64,000 bases of DNA from an uncultured Dysgonomonas sp. (GCA_900556485.1 USOX01000001.1:62001-126000), one strand, 5' to 3'. Counted from the first letter of the stretch, positions 1-9,717 are shown. The notes: generated by a model not told the origin, from the letters alone. Numbers and translations: made by a program.

Positions 1-1
1 A

Positions 2-1414
2 AACCGATATCAATATGATGAAAACCTTTCGGGACAACCATATGCACGTTATCTCACAATTACAAAAGATAACTGGAATATGACAAACTTTGGTGTATTC
101 AATGCCTCCGATCAATTTTTAAATAACTTGTTTAACTTCCATATGACTGATATTTATGGGGCTTGGTTCGAGCTAAAACGGTTATTGACAGAAGAAGATG
201 ATAAACAAAACCATTATTCGTGGGCATGGGCTGAGCTGCTTCGTGTGGCGGCAGTGCATCGTATAACGGATATATACGGGCCTATTCCTTATAGTAAGAT
301 AAAGGAGAATTCGGGAACTTTACAGGTAGCCTATGATAGTCAGGAAGATGTATACAAAGGATTGTTCGAAGATCTTAATAAAGCTATCAATATATTGACG
401 GAATACGTACAATCGGGAGCCGCATCGCAAGTATCGGCATTCAAAGAATATGATATGGTATATGGCGGTGATTTTGCCAAATGGCTCAAATTTGCCAATT
501 CTCTAAAACTGCGTATGGCTATGCGTATAGCTTATGTGGATGAAGAAAATTCTAAAAAATATGCGAAAGAAGCTCTGACAAACCCAGGAGGTATCATTAC
601 ATCGAATGATGATAATGCACAGCTTAGTGTCTTTCCTAATCCTCTGTTTACAATGTGGGGAGCATATGCAGATACCCGTGCCTGTGCCGAAATTATGGCA
701 TATATGAAGGGGTATGAAGATCCTCGTTTGGGATTATATTTCCAGAAGGCTGCCGGTAAAGATGAATATCTGGGTATGCGTTTGGGTATTGCTATCTCTA
801 ATCACGCATGGGCTACGGGATTTTCGGCTCCACAAACACAGGAAAACGATCCTTTACTATGGATGAATGCAGCTGAAATGGCCTTTATAAAAGCAGAAGG
901 TAAAGCTGTATGGAAATGGGATTTCGTAACAGAGTCAGCAGGAGATCTTTATAATGAAGGAATAAAACTTTCTTTTACTCAATGGGGATCAACAGATGCC
1001 GCAGCCACTAGTTATTATGGCAATAGTACAAGAAAACCTGCAGCTTTTAATGATGATGGTAATGCAGCATTATCACCAAGTTCGATAACTATAAAATGGG
1101 ATGAATCTGCAACAGATGAAATAAAGCAAGAGCGTATTCTTACTCAAAAATGGCTGGCGCTTTTCCCTCTTGGAAACGAAGCCTGGGCAGAGAATCGCAG
1201 AACAGGATATCCACGCTTCTTCCCTACAGTGGTAAGCCATAACCCAGATCCTTTATTGAAAACGCGCGGAGCTTCCCGAATACCATATGCTCCACAAGAG
1301 GCCTTAGATAATTCTGTAAATTACAGTAAAGCCCTTGAATTGTTAGGTAGTAACAAGGATGATTATAGTACAAGGCTTTGGTGGGATAAAAAAGCCAATA
1401 AACCAAACTTTTAG
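2..1414 (+). CDS. SusD/RagB-family outer-membrane nutrient-binding lipoprotein, 5' end outside the window
   Basis: The reading frame is open from the first bases of the window, so the lipoprotein signal and first helices are missing; the ATG at 80 is internal. The visible start (NRYQYDENLSG) and the following tryptophan- and tyrosine-rich helical sequence, including RITDIYGPIPYSKI, match the SusD_2-type branch of the SusD/RagB family. Such proteins sit on the outer cell surface and hold oligosaccharides over a SusC TonB-dependent channel, whose gene is expected just upstream of the window. Twenty bases separate it from the GH18 gene, so it is probably co-transcribed with the next three lipoprotein genes. 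Family assignment is firm; the ligand is inferred only from the neighbours. Confidence 0.9.
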   Translation, partial: NRYQYDENLSGQPYARYLTITKDNWNMTNFGVFNASDQFLNNLFNFHMTDIYGAWFELKRLLTEEDDKQNHYSWAWAELLRVAAVHRITDIYGPIPYSKIKENSGTLQVAYDSQEDVYKGLFEDLNKAINILTEYVQSGAASQVSAFKEYDMVYGGDFAKWLKFANSLKLRMAMRIAYVDEENSKKYAKEALTNPGGIITSNDDNAQLSVFPNPLFTMWGAYADTRACAEIMAYMKGYEDPRLGLYFQKAAGKDEYLGMRLGIAISNHAWATGFSAPQTQENDPLLWMNAAEMAFIKAEGKAVWKWDFVTESAGDLYNEGIKLSFTQWGSTDAAATSYYGNSTRKPAAFNDDGNAALSPSSITIKWDESATDEIKQERILTQKWLALFPLGNEAWAENRRTGYPRFFPTVVSHNPDPLLKTRGASRIPYAPQEALDNSVNYSKALELLGSNKDDYSTRLWWDKKANKPNF

Positions 1415-1434
1415 ATTAAAAAACGGACAAAAAT

Positions 1435-2604
1435 ATGAAAACATCAATAATAAAATATAGAAAAATCATAGGCCGTTTGGTTTTGCCATTACTGGCTGCT
1501 ATGGTATTATTCAGTTCGTGTGACGACTGGACCGATCTTGAGTCGAAATATGAACCTGATCAAATAGGATTGGGTGAGGGAAAAGACGAAGCATATTATG
1601 CAAACCTAAGGGCTTATAAAGCAACTATGCGCGACCGTAAGATATCGTGGGGATGGTATAGTGGATGGACTGCAGAAGGTTCTTATATGCTTAATTCGCT
1701 GGCTGGTGTTGCCGACAGTCTTGACATTATCGCATTGTGGGGTAGCAACTGGAAACGTATGACTCCGGCAATGGCCGCAGATCTTAAATATGTTAAGGAA
1801 GTAAAGGGCACAAAAGTAATAACTACCCACCTTATGGGAGGTATAAACTGGCTTGATTATTTACCGGAGGATGTGCCGGAAGATAAATGGGAAGAATGGT
1901 ATGGCTGGGAAGGTGAGCTGAGACCTAAAAATTCGTATGGATCAGACGACACATGGGTGGCTGTTACAGAGAAACAGGAGGCAGCTATACGCAAATACAC
2001 CCGGTTGTTTGCACAGGAAATTATCGATGCCGGCCTTGATGGCGTTGACTTTGACTGGGAAGGCTCTGATACCAAAGGAACTCTGGCTTCTTATCAGAAT
2101 AGGATATGGGTGTTTATAGATGAGCTGTCGACTATAATGGGACCTAAGTCGGGAAGCGATATGTTTTTGATTCTGGATGGACACGCTAATGCTATAAATC
2201 CTAAAATAGCTCCGTATTTTGATCTCTTTGTATGGCAAGCATATAATGCGACTACAATGAGCTCGCTTAATACTTCGTTTACTAGTACAGTAAATAATTT
2301 TAAAGATTATCTGACACCTGAAGAAATCGCTCCTAAATTTGTGGTAACTGCAAATTACGAACAAGGTATGAATCTAACTGGCGGACGTGCAGCAACTTTG
2401 GACGATGGTACTAAAGTAAATTCATTAAAGCTGATGGCTCTGTGGAATCCTACATACAATGGAATTACTTATCCCCGGAGCGGAGGCGCCGGCGCATTCC
2501 ATGTGGAATATGAATATGCTGTAGCTGCTACAAATGGATTCAAAGGATTTTATCCATGGACCAGAGAAGCTATTCAGGTTATGAATCCGGCAGGAATAGA
2601 ATAA
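1435..2604 (+). CDS. GH18 family endoglycosidase lipoprotein (endo-beta-N-acetylglucosaminidase-like)
   Basis: 389 residues with a lipoprotein signal ending at Cys29 (LFSSC). The GH18 active-site signature DxxDxDxE is intact as DGVDFDWE at residues 202-209, with Glu209 as predicted acid; substrate-assisted catalysis through the GlcNAc N-acetyl group is known for the family. Length and setting (SusD before it, DUF1735-LamG and discoidin lipoproteins after it) resemble the surface endo-beta-N-acetylglucosaminidases of Bacteroides N-glycan loci, which release glycans from glycoproteins. Some GH18-like proteins in such loci are non-catalytic binding proteins, but here the catalytic acid is present. 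Activity on N-glycans is an inference. Confidence 0.88.
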   Translation: MKTSIIKYRKIIGRLVLPLLAAMVLFSSCDDWTDLESKYEPDQIGLGEGKDEAYYANLRAYKATMRDRKISWGWYSGWTAEGSYMLNSLAGVADSLDIIALWGSNWKRMTPAMAADLKYVKEVKGTKVITTHLMGGINWLDYLPEDVPEDKWEEWYGWEGELRPKNSYGSDDTWVAVTEKQEAAIRKYTRLFAQEIIDAGLDGVDFDWEGSDTKGTLASYQNRIWVFIDELSTIMGPKSGSDMFLILDGHANAINPKIAPYFDLFVWQAYNATTMSSLNTSFTSTVNNFKDYLTPEEIAPKFVVTANYEQGMNLTGGRAATLDDGTKVNSLKLMALWNPTYNGITYPRSGGAGAFHVEYEYAVAATNGFKGFYPWTREAIQVMNPAGIE

Positions 2605-2632
2605 GTATAAACCTTATTAAAAAGTTGGAAAA

Positions 2633-3841
2633 ATGAAAAGATTAAATAATTTAAGAAATATATTCCTTATCCTTTCGGCCATCTTTGCATGGGGATGTGG
2701 CGATGATGCTAAAAATAACGCTATTGAGGATAGAGTAGCATATATAAAGGATGCATATATGAAGAAATATGCAGAACTCTATATAGAAGATGATGCTCCG
2801 ACTAATATGGTGATCCCTGTTGGTGTAACTCATATAGATGAAGGAAAGGAAATAAAAATGAGTCTGGATTTTTCGTCAGAAGTATTGGATGCGTACAATA
2901 AGAAATATAACAAGAACTATATTCTTTATCCTGCCGATAAGAGAAAATTTTTATCGAAGGAAGTAATTATAAAAAAGGGAGCTGCATCAGCGTCGGCACA
3001 AATGGAAATTAGTCCATTTTCGGAAGACTTGCGGGCAACCGGTGATACCTATGCCATTCCGGTAACGATATCTCAGGTTGATGGAGCAGGTATAATGAAA
3101 GGCTCAGAATCGTTTATATATGTATTGCGCCAGATACCTATTGCAACAACGGGTTCGGTAAGGAACGGAACAGGTTATATCCGTTTCCCTATGCCTCAGC
3201 AGGAATATTTCGAATTTACTGCATTCACAGCAGAGTTTATGTTCAATATATCAACGTTTTCGGCAAGAGATAATCATGTAATGTTCTATAACAATGTTAC
3301 CAACAGTACGAATAAGAATGATGGTCAATTATTCACACGTTTAGAAAACGGATCGAAGGGCGTGGAAAATACATCTTTTGAATTTAGTATCGGTGACAAT
3401 GTCAGTATTCAGGGTACTCCTAATGGAGGAAAATTTGAAGTTGGTAAATGGTACCATATTGCTTGCGTATATGCTAATAGAAAGATCTATCTGTACATAA
3501 ACGGTAACCTTGCAGCAAAGAAAGATGTGGCCAGAACTTCGTTTAAACTGCATACAGAGGTAGCTACCAAATGGGCAGGATTTAGCTTTGGTGGTGGTAA
3601 TATTGGACTGACCAAGGTAGCTGAGGTTAGATTATGGAATATAGAACGTACTCAGGATCAGATAAAAGAAAATATGTACCAGATAAATCCTAGCACGGAA
3701 GGGCTTTTAGGATATTGGAAGATAAACGAAGGATCGGGGTACGAATTTAACGATGCCACAGGCAATAGCTCCGAAAAGGCTTATACTGACACTAAAGCAG
3801 CTCCGGTATGGTATCTGGATCAAAGGCTTAATGTAGAATAA
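2633..3841 (+). CDS. DUF1735 plus LamG/concanavalin-A-like surface lipoprotein
   Basis: 402 residues; lipoprotein signal with lipobox Cys22 (FAWGC). The N-terminal half, about residues 30-165, looks like the DUF1735 beta-sandwich found in Bacteroidota surface glycan-binding proteins. The C-terminal half, about 185-400, resembles a LamG-type jelly roll: it contains GKWYHIACVYANRKIYLYIN and ends with a GYWKINEGSG strand typical of that fold. It lies 28 nt after the GH18 gene on the same strand and is probably translated from the same transcript. Likely role: glycan capture at the cell surface, with no catalytic residues visible. Domain limits are approximate. Confidence 0.82.
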   Translation: MKRLNNLRNIFLILSAIFAWGCGDDAKNNAIEDRVAYIKDAYMKKYAELYIEDDAPTNMVIPVGVTHIDEGKEIKMSLDFSSEVLDAYNKKYNKNYILYPADKRKFLSKEVIIKKGAASASAQMEISPFSEDLRATGDTYAIPVTISQVDGAGIMKGSESFIYVLRQIPIATTGSVRNGTGYIRFPMPQQEYFEFTAFTAEFMFNISTFSARDNHVMFYNNVTNSTNKNDGQLFTRLENGSKGVENTSFEFSIGDNVSIQGTPNGGKFEVGKWYHIACVYANRKIYLYINGNLAAKKDVARTSFKLHTEVATKWAGFSFGGGNIGLTKVAEVRLWNIERTQDQIKENMYQINPSTEGLLGYWKINEGSGYEFNDATGNSSEKAYTDTKAAPVWYLDQRLNVE

Positions 3842-3916
3842 AAAAAATAGCAGGAAGGTTATGAATATCCTCCTAATCTTCCTGTAATAAACCAAAATCT
3901 GAAAAACATTTGATAT

Positions 3917-4996
3917 ATGAAAATTTTTATAATAGGATGTCTTTTCTGCCTGTCTCTCTTATTTGTCAGTTGCTCTGACGATGATGATACCAATAACGGC
4001 ACGAATGTAGAATCCATAAAGATACTTGAAACTGTGAACGATACTATTTTCCTGTTTAGTGGTGATGAGTATCAGATAAAGTTGCAGACTGTTCCAGCTA
4101 ATAGTCCGGTAAAGTTTTATAGTAATAAGCCTGAATCTTTCAGAATTAACCAAAGTACAGGTATGATAACAACTACGGCTGGAGGGATAGGTACAGTGAT
4201 TGCTGTTGCTCCTAATGGCAACGGGTGGACTAAAGCTGTAACTACTGTGTATATAACAGAGCACATCGAAAAGATTTCGGTAAAATCAGGTCAGGAAACT
4301 CATATTCTGGCAGCGAATGCTTCAGTTTCATTAGCGGGTGATTTTGAAATTTCCAGGTCGAGTGCGACGAATAAGAAATTGATTTATATTTCATCAAAAC
4401 CTGATGTTGTATCTATTGATGAGAATACAGGGCTTTTACGTTACGTTTCGAAAGGAATAGCGCAAATAACAGCGAAGGCTGCGGATGATGAAGGTGTAGT
4501 ATCTGATCCAATAACTGTTTATTCAGGTTATGCCGATACTAAGTTGTCGAAATATGATTGGATAGCAACAGCATCTACTACACAGGGTAATTATCTTCCT
4601 TCGCGGGTAATAGACGGTCTTACATCTCAAAGTAATTTCTGGCATGCAAATTGGGATAATCCACAACCATTCCCTTATTATGTAATGATAGATATGAAAG
4701 CTGTCAAATCGTTTTCTAAAATAGTTCTGACAAGGCGTATGAATTATGCTGACAACAGGGATATGGAGTATTATATTTCCGATATATCGACAGATGGTCT
4801 GTCTGCTGATGACGCTTCTTTCCGAAGAATTCATGAATTTACATATGGGGACGAACCTGCTTCAGTAAGGGTTAAAACCTTTAATGTATTCCCTGAGAGC
4901 TTCCAATCACGTTATCTTAAGATTGTAATGTTGAACTCGAACCGTGGATTGGGTGACATGAGTATATCTGAGGTGGATGTGCATGCGATAGAATAA
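3917..4996 (+). CDS. Big-like plus F5/8 type C (CBM32-like) surface lipoprotein
   Basis: 359 residues; lipobox at Cys19 (LLFVSC) followed by an acidic stretch (SDDDD), a common surface-export pattern in Bacteroidota. Two immunoglobulin-like repeats follow, about residues 33-115 and 117-200; both carry the Big_2-style phrase in which an S/N-KP-x-S/V strand is followed by 'xxTGxxxxxxxG'. Residues about 205-357 look like a discoidin/F5/8C jelly roll, with FWHANWDNPQPFPYYVMIDM and the terminal SRYLKIVML strand. Probably a galactose- or hexosamine-binding accessory protein of the locus. It is followed by a hairpin at 5044-5083, so it may end the first transcript. Confidence 0.8.
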   Translation: MKIFIIGCLFCLSLLFVSCSDDDDTNNGTNVESIKILETVNDTIFLFSGDEYQIKLQTVPANSPVKFYSNKPESFRINQSTGMITTTAGGIGTVIAVAPNGNGWTKAVTTVYITEHIEKISVKSGQETHILAANASVSLAGDFEISRSSATNKKLIYISSKPDVVSIDENTGLLRYVSKGIAQITAKAADDEGVVSDPITVYSGYADTKLSKYDWIATASTTQGNYLPSRVIDGLTSQSNFWHANWDNPQPFPYYVMIDMKAVKSFSKIVLTRRMNYADNRDMEYYISDISTDGLSADDASFRRIHEFTYGDEPASVRVKTFNVFPESFQSRYLKIVMLNSNRGLGDMSISEVDVHAIE

Positions 4997-5043
4997 TAAG
5001 ATAAGATAACTCTATAATGATAATGTAAAGATGCTGAATTGAG

Positions 5044-5083
5044 AAATGAACCATAATTATGAAATAAGATTTATGGTTCATTT
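5044..5083 (+). terminator. Rho-independent terminator after the CBM32-like gene
   Basis: A perfect 13-bp inverted repeat (5044-5056 with 5071-5083, sequence AAATGAACCATAA and its complement) with a 14-nt loop, followed by a T-rich tail. It lies between the discoidin protein gene and the GH35 gene and may attenuate read-through into it. Confidence 0.7.
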
Positions 5084-5115
5084 TCATTTATATAAAATAA
5101 GATACGGAAAGTAAT

Positions 5116-7032
5116 ATGTTGATTATGATGAAATTAAAAAACTTATATGCAGTTCTGTTGCTATTGTTGCTAACTATGGTTTCGTGTACAGAGAAGCCTA
5201 AAAAAACAACTGATTTTAAGATTGCAGATGGGCAATTTGTTATTGACGGAAAACCAGTGACTATAATTTCGGGAGAGATGCATTATGCACGGATTCCGCA
5301 CGAGTATTGGAGTCATAGAATGAAAATGCTCAAAGCAATGGGACTGAATACGGTAGCTACATATGTTTTTTGGAATATACATGAACCTCAACCCGATGTT
5401 TGGGACTTTGAAGGGGATAAAAACTTAGCTGCTTATATTGAAACGGCTCAGGAGGAAGGTTTGAATGTTATTTTACGTCCTGGGCCTTATGCCTGTGCTG
5501 AATGGGAGTTCGGGGGGTATCCGTGGTGGCTTCAAAATATTGAAGGTTTGGAATTGAGATGCGATAATGCCAAATTTATGGAACATACCGAAAGATATAT
5601 CAATCGTTTGTACAAAGAAGTAGGACATCTGCAAGCAACAAAAGGTGGGCCTATTATTATGGTTCAGGTAGAAAATGAGTTTGGTTCTTATGCCTCACAA
5701 AGAGAAGATATACCCATGGAAAGGCATCGGGCTTACAATGCTAAGATTAAGGATCAACTCATTGCAGCAGGTTTTGACACACCATTATTTACTTCCGATG
5801 GAACCTGGCTGTTTGAAGGAGGAGCTATAGAAGGAGTGTTGCCTACAGCTAATGGCGAGAATAGCATAAAGACGCTTAAAGAAAGGGTGAATAAATATAA
5901 TAAAGGTGTTGGGCCTTATATGGTTGCTGAGTTCTATTCGGGATGGTTGGCACATTGGGCAGGGCCTCATCCAGCAATAGATGCTTCGCGTCTAGCACGA
6001 AAGACCGAAGAATATTTACAGGATAGTGTTTCTTTTAATTTCTATATGGTACATGGTGGTAGTAATTTCGGGTTTACCAGTGGTGCTAATTATGATAAGA
6101 ACCATGATATACAACCAGATCTGACCAGTTATGACTATGATGCTCCTATTAGCGAAGCAGGATGGAGAACACCTAAATTTGATTCGTTGCGCAATGTAAT
6201 AGCAAGATATGTAGATCATAAATTGCCATCGATTCCAGAACCTTATCCTCTTATCGAAACGGAGGTTAATTTAAATAGAGTAGTTGATGTATTGGGATTT
6301 TTGAAATCTCAGCCTCCGGTAATAAAAGATATTCCATATACTTTTGAGCAATTGGGACAGGGGTATGGTTATGTTTTGTATTCCCGTCACTTTAACCAGC
6401 CAATTAGTGGTACTATGGAAATAGCCGGGTTGCGTGATTATGCTTCTGTTTATCTCAATGGTGAAAAAATAGGGGTATTGAATCGGTATAATAAGACATA
6501 TACAATAGATGTAGACATACCTTTCAATTCCAGATTGGATATACTTGTAGAAAATATGGGACGGATCAATTATGGTCCGGAAATAGTGAATAATACTAAA
6601 GGCCTGATATCTCCTCCCATAATAAGAGGGATAGAAATAACAGGGGATTGGGAAATGTATATGTTTCCAATGAGTGAAAGTCTGGATTTAGATAAGATTC
6701 CGCAGCAATATGTACATAATATTCATAATGGATTACCTACAGAGTTGAATAATCTGCCTATTGTGTATGAGGGTGTTTTCGAGTTGTCCGAAACCGGAGA
6801 TACTTTTCTTGATATGGAAGAGTGGGGTAAAGGATTGGTCTTTATAAATAACCGGAATTTAGGGCGTTACTGGAATGTAGGACCTCAGCAAACACTTTAC
6901 TTACCGGGAGTATGGTTGAAAAGAGGGCAGAATACGATATTAATATTTGAGCAAATCAACAGTGAAGTAAAGACAAATATTAAGGGAATAAAGAACACTG
7001 TTTTGAATAAACTTCGTGTAGATTTACTTTGA
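5116..7032 (+). CDS. GH35 beta-galactosidase, lipoprotein
   Basis: 638 residues. The signal ends at lipobox Cys24 (TMVSC); ATGs at 5125 and 5128 are alternative starts with a tighter signal peptide. The GH35 TIM barrel is clear: HYARIPHEYW and PGPYACAEWEFGGYPWWL near the N-terminus, the acid/base Glu188 in VENEFGS, and the nucleophile Glu272 in AEFYSGW. The C-terminal third has the jelly-roll sequences of family members (YASVYLNGEKIG, VFINNRNLGRYW). It would remove terminal beta-linked galactose, in keeping with the GH18 and CBM32 genes upstream and a complex-glycan substrate. Attachment to the outer membrane is likely; which side it faces cannot be read from the sequence. Confidence 0.93.
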   Translation: MLIMMKLKNLYAVLLLLLLTMVSCTEKPKKTTDFKIADGQFVIDGKPVTIISGEMHYARIPHEYWSHRMKMLKAMGLNTVATYVFWNIHEPQPDVWDFEGDKNLAAYIETAQEEGLNVILRPGPYACAEWEFGGYPWWLQNIEGLELRCDNAKFMEHTERYINRLYKEVGHLQATKGGPIIMVQVENEFGSYASQREDIPMERHRAYNAKIKDQLIAAGFDTPLFTSDGTWLFEGGAIEGVLPTANGENSIKTLKERVNKYNKGVGPYMVAEFYSGWLAHWAGPHPAIDASRLARKTEEYLQDSVSFNFYMVHGGSNFGFTSGANYDKNHDIQPDLTSYDYDAPISEAGWRTPKFDSLRNVIARYVDHKLPSIPEPYPLIETEVNLNRVVDVLGFLKSQPPVIKDIPYTFEQLGQGYGYVLYSRHFNQPISGTMEIAGLRDYASVYLNGEKIGVLNRYNKTYTIDVDIPFNSRLDILVENMGRINYGPEIVNNTKGLISPPIIRGIEITGDWEMYMFPMSESLDLDKIPQQYVHNIHNGLPTELNNLPIVYEGVFELSETGDTFLDMEEWGKGLVFINNRNLGRYWNVGPQQTLYLPGVWLKRGQNTILIFEQINSEVKTNIKGIKNTVLNKLRVDLL

Positions 7033-7067
7033 TTTTTATATAAGAAAGAAGTAAGCATTTGTGAAAC

Positions 7068-7099
7068 GAACCCTAAAAGTAAAAATACTTTTAGGGTTC
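7068..7099. terminator. Bidirectional terminator between convergent genes
   Basis: A 14-bp perfect stem (GAACCCTAAAAGTA at 7068-7081, complement at 7086-7099) with a 4-nt loop lies between the GH35 gene (+) and the thioredoxin-like gene (-), and can serve both. Confidence 0.8.
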
Positions 7100-7127
7100 A
7101 ATTAAAATATATAGCCAGGTTAATTTT

Positions 7128-8210
7128 CTATTTTAGCAATTGGGCTACTTTATCGACCATTGTTTCGCCTCTAAGGTTACGTTCGAGGATTGTTCCATCA
7201 GGCCCTATCAACATGATATGGGGTATACCATTTACTCCGTATGCCTTTTGCGCGATTTCGCCGGCACCGAGTATTTGTGGCCAAGAGATATTGTCTTCTT
7301 TTATTGCTTTCAGGGAATTATCCATTCCATCCCAAACTGCAACTCCAACAATTTCAAATTTGTCGCCTTTATATTTTTTGTATAATTCTTTCAAATATGG
7401 GGTTTCGTCTCGGCATGGACCACACCAGCTAGCCCAAAAATCAACTAACACATATTTGCCTTTTCCGGCATAGTCGGAAAGAGAATCTTCACTTCCATCT
7501 TTTTGAACAATGGCAAAGTCTGTGAATTTTTGTCCGGGAGCAGTCTTTTTTAATAATTCGTTGCGGGCGACCATTGTCTGCACCATATTTCTAGCAAGAA
7601 TATCTTTTCCCAGCATGGAAAATATGGTATCCATTCTTCCGGTAGAAGCATTTCTGGATATGTCGCTTGCTACTACCATTCCTACAAGGTTGTCTTTATT
7701 AGCATCAAAGGCATTGTCAATGATATTTTCATATGCAGGCTTCCATTCGGAGTAGAAGCTATCTATTTTTTCTTTTAGCTTCGCTGGGTCTTTTTCCTCC
7801 TTAAGTGTTTTGTGCATATTATATGAAAATAATATAATGCTGTCTCTCTTCTGATTGTAATTAGTAAGTATTTCATTAAGAGGAGTTCCTGTTGCATTAT
7901 GTTTTTCCATATCTACAACTATATTTCCTCCTTCTAATATCAAACTAGCATATTCACGTCCAATGGAGATACGGCAATACCTAACAGAGTCGGCTATTCC
8001 TTTGAATACAAATTTTCCGCTGTCGATTCTTGCACTATCAATATTCAGGGATGTATTGTAGTCTATCAGGTACGCTATTTTACCAATCATGGCAGAATCT
8101 GCATTTCCCTCAATAGTATATTCATTGGTTATGGCAGGTTCTTTTTTACAGGATATTGCAAAGCAAAGGCAAATAGCCATTGCTATAAAAATGAGAGATC
8201 TTGTTTTCAT
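7128..8210 (-). CDS. DUF4369/thioredoxin-like (TlpA/ResA-type) lipoprotein
   Basis: 360 residues; lipobox Cys21 (FAISC). An N-terminal DUF4369-like region (about 30-130, beginning with YTIEGNAD) is followed by a helical linker and a C-terminal thioredoxin fold with WASWCGPC, the redox cysteines being Cys263 and Cys266, and the cis-proline segment GVNGIPHIM. This domain order is common in Bacteroidota envelope proteins that reduce disulfides outside the cytoplasm; the partner is unknown. The gene stands alone on its strand with a -7-like box CAAAGCTA (complement of TAGCTTTG) at 8247-8254, although no good -33 element was found. Confidence 0.88.
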   Translation of the reverse strand: MKTRSLIFIAMAICLCFAISCKKEPAITNEYTIEGNADSAMIGKIAYLIDYNTSLNIDSARIDSGKFVFKGIADSVRYCRISIGREYASLILEGGNIVVDMEKHNATGTPLNEILTNYNQKRDSIILFSYNMHKTLKEEKDPAKLKEKIDSFYSEWKPAYENIIDNAFDANKDNLVGMVVASDISRNASTGRMDTIFSMLGKDILARNMVQTMVARNELLKKTAPGQKFTDFAIVQKDGSEDSLSDYAGKGKYVLVDFWASWCGPCRDETPYLKELYKKYKGDKFEIVGVAVWDGMDNSLKAIKEDNISWPQILGAGEIAQKAYGVNGIPHIMLIGPDGTILERNLRGETMVDKVAQLLK

Positions 8211-8292
8211 AGGTGTATTGTGTGTTATATTAAGATTTAATTTTTACAAAGCTAATTATTTAGTTGATATAAAGAGTTGATTGACTGATATT

Positions 8293-8832
8293 TTATTCTT
8301 TTTCGAAAATGCTGAAATTTACACTTCCATACACCCTTTTATCACGGAAGAGCGGATGGTCTGAAAAATCGTAATCTTTAGAGTGTTCTAAGATAAATGT
8401 GCCTTCCGGTTTAATTAAATCTTTTTCGAAAATAAGACGTGGTACTTCTGCGAAATTTTTCAAATCGTATGGAGGGTCGGCAAAGATGAAATCAAATTTC
8501 TCGTGGCAATTTTCCAGATATTTGAATGCATCCATTTTGAATAGAAGCATTTCCTTGCCTATTTTCAATTCGTTTTTTGTTTTTTCGATAAATGCGGCAT
8601 GGTTATGTTGTTTCTCGACGCAAACAACTTTAGGGCATCCTCTTGATATGAGTTCGAAACTGATTCCTCCTGTTCCACTAAATAAATCGAGGGCTGAGGT
8701 TTCTTCCCAGTCAATGCTATTATTTAGTACATTAAAGAGGTTTTCTTTTGCAAAATCTGTTGTTGGACGTGCTTTGAAACTTTTGGGTGGGTCGAATCGC
8801 CTTCCTTTATATTTTCCACTGATTATTCTCAT
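8293..8832 (-). CDS. rsmD: 16S rRNA (guanine966-N2)-methyltransferase RsmD
   Basis: 179 residues from the ATG at 8832, giving MRIISGKYKGRR, the usual RsmD start; an upstream in-frame start at 8883 would add 17 residues lying inside the neighbouring gene and is rejected. The Rossmann SAM-binding motif is ALDLFSGTGGIS, and the catalytic motif FADPPYD is near the C-terminal third. Family function: N2-methylation of G966 during 30S assembly. The start overlaps the stop of the DUF3822 gene by 4 nt (ATGA at 8829-8832), indicating translational coupling. Confidence 0.95.
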   Translation of the reverse strand: MRIISGKYKGRRFDPPKSFKARPTTDFAKENLFNVLNNSIDWEETSALDLFSGTGGISFELISRGCPKVVCVEKQHNHAAFIEKTKNELKIGKEMLLFKMDAFKYLENCHEKFDFIFADPPYDLKNFAEVPRLIFEKDLIKPEGTFILEHSKDYDFSDHPLFRDKRVYGSVNFSIFEKE

Positions 8833-9638
8833 AACGATAGTGTTAGTAAGTCGAGAGGTGCTTTTTGCGCATCCTCGTTCCATAAATATATTTCGCTTGG
8901 AGTATTTATCCTATCTATATATTTGATATAGTCCTCAAGCTTGTGTATCAACATTTCCTCCGGTTTCCCAGCGATAAAAAGTGTATCATTGAGCTGGTCG
9001 AGGTTACACATTTCCCATAGTTTCAGGATATAGTATAGCTGGCTTGCCGGAGTCTCGTTTTCGTATGTCAGGCTATGTGTCAGTTTTTGTCCTGAGAAGC
9101 AGAATACATCAAGGAATTTATCTTGAAAATTCAAATATATTTTTGAGGAATTTCCTGTCAGTCGTCCACTTCTTTCGAAGAAGCTTGCTAAAAGTGTGGA
9201 ATGGTGAAAGAATACAGGACTCCATAAATTACGGGAGAGGAACTCAAATATTTCCTTATCCATATTGAATATGGAAACAATATCTTGTTTTTCTTGTAAA
9301 TTGGATATGATATGGCTTGCTTTGTCAAAATGTACAAAATTATAGATGTCTGCCTTTTGCCGTTCATCGAAGTAGGATGCCGGAATCATATCATAATCTT
9401 TGTTCACTATGATAACATTTGTTCTTTTAAACTCGAGTGTCAGAAAACTTAGTTCGAATATTATACGTTTTATATTACTGAATAGACCATCTGTAACAGA
9501 AAAGGTAGTGTCTCGCAGGCAATAATTAGATTCGTTGCCCGGTTCATATATGGAGAACATGAAACTAGTGGGTTCTATCCGGATGGATAGGATATATTTA
9601 TCTGATTGTTCGAGGTCTATACTTTCTGGTAAAAACAT
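8829..9638 (-). CDS. DUF3822 family protein
   Basis: 269 residues, soluble, no signal peptide. The sequence resembles the Bacteroidota DUF3822 family, whose fold is ASKHA/FtsA-like as far as I recall; its function is unknown. It is the first gene of a two-gene unit with rsmD, coupled through ATGA, and this pairing is frequent in the phylum. The promoter is probably the CAAAGTTA box (TAACTTTG on the minus strand) at 9658-9665, about 20 nt upstream of the start codon. Confidence 0.85.
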   Translation of the reverse strand: MFLPESIDLEQSDKYILSIRIEPTSFMFSIYEPGNESNYCLRDTTFSVTDGLFSNIKRIIFELSFLTLEFKRTNVIIVNKDYDMIPASYFDERQKADIYNFVHFDKASHIISNLQEKQDIVSIFNMDKEIFEFLSRNLWSPVFFHHSTLLASFFERSGRLTGNSSKIYLNFQDKFLDVFCFSGQKLTHSLTYENETPASQLYYILKLWEMCNLDQLNDTLFIAGKPEEMLIHKLEDYIKYIDRINTPSEIYLWNEDAQKAPLDLLTLSL

Positions 9639-9657
9639 ATTTGTTATTTTCTACACA

Positions 9658-9694
9658 CAAAGTTAGAAAAAGATATTTTTATCTGCTATTTTTG
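9658..9694. promoter_or_regulatory. Divergent promoter region for DUF3822-rsmD and the RecD-like helicase
   Basis: A minus-strand -7 box TAACTTTG (9658-9665) and a plus-strand -7 box TATTTTTG (9687-9694) both match TAnnTTTG and sit about 20-25 nt before their start codons. The -33 elements are weak on both strands. Confidence 0.5.
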
Positions 9695-9717
9695 AAACTC
9701 AATTCACCATTTCCCTC

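Noticed and set aside
3851..3884. Hairpin CAGGAAG/CTTCCTG after the DUF1735 gene as terminator
   Set aside because: 7-bp stem with a long loop and no T tract; too weak to call.
8833..8883. Upstream start for RsmD
   Set aside because: The extra 17 residues lie in the DUF3822 coding region and precede the family's conserved start.
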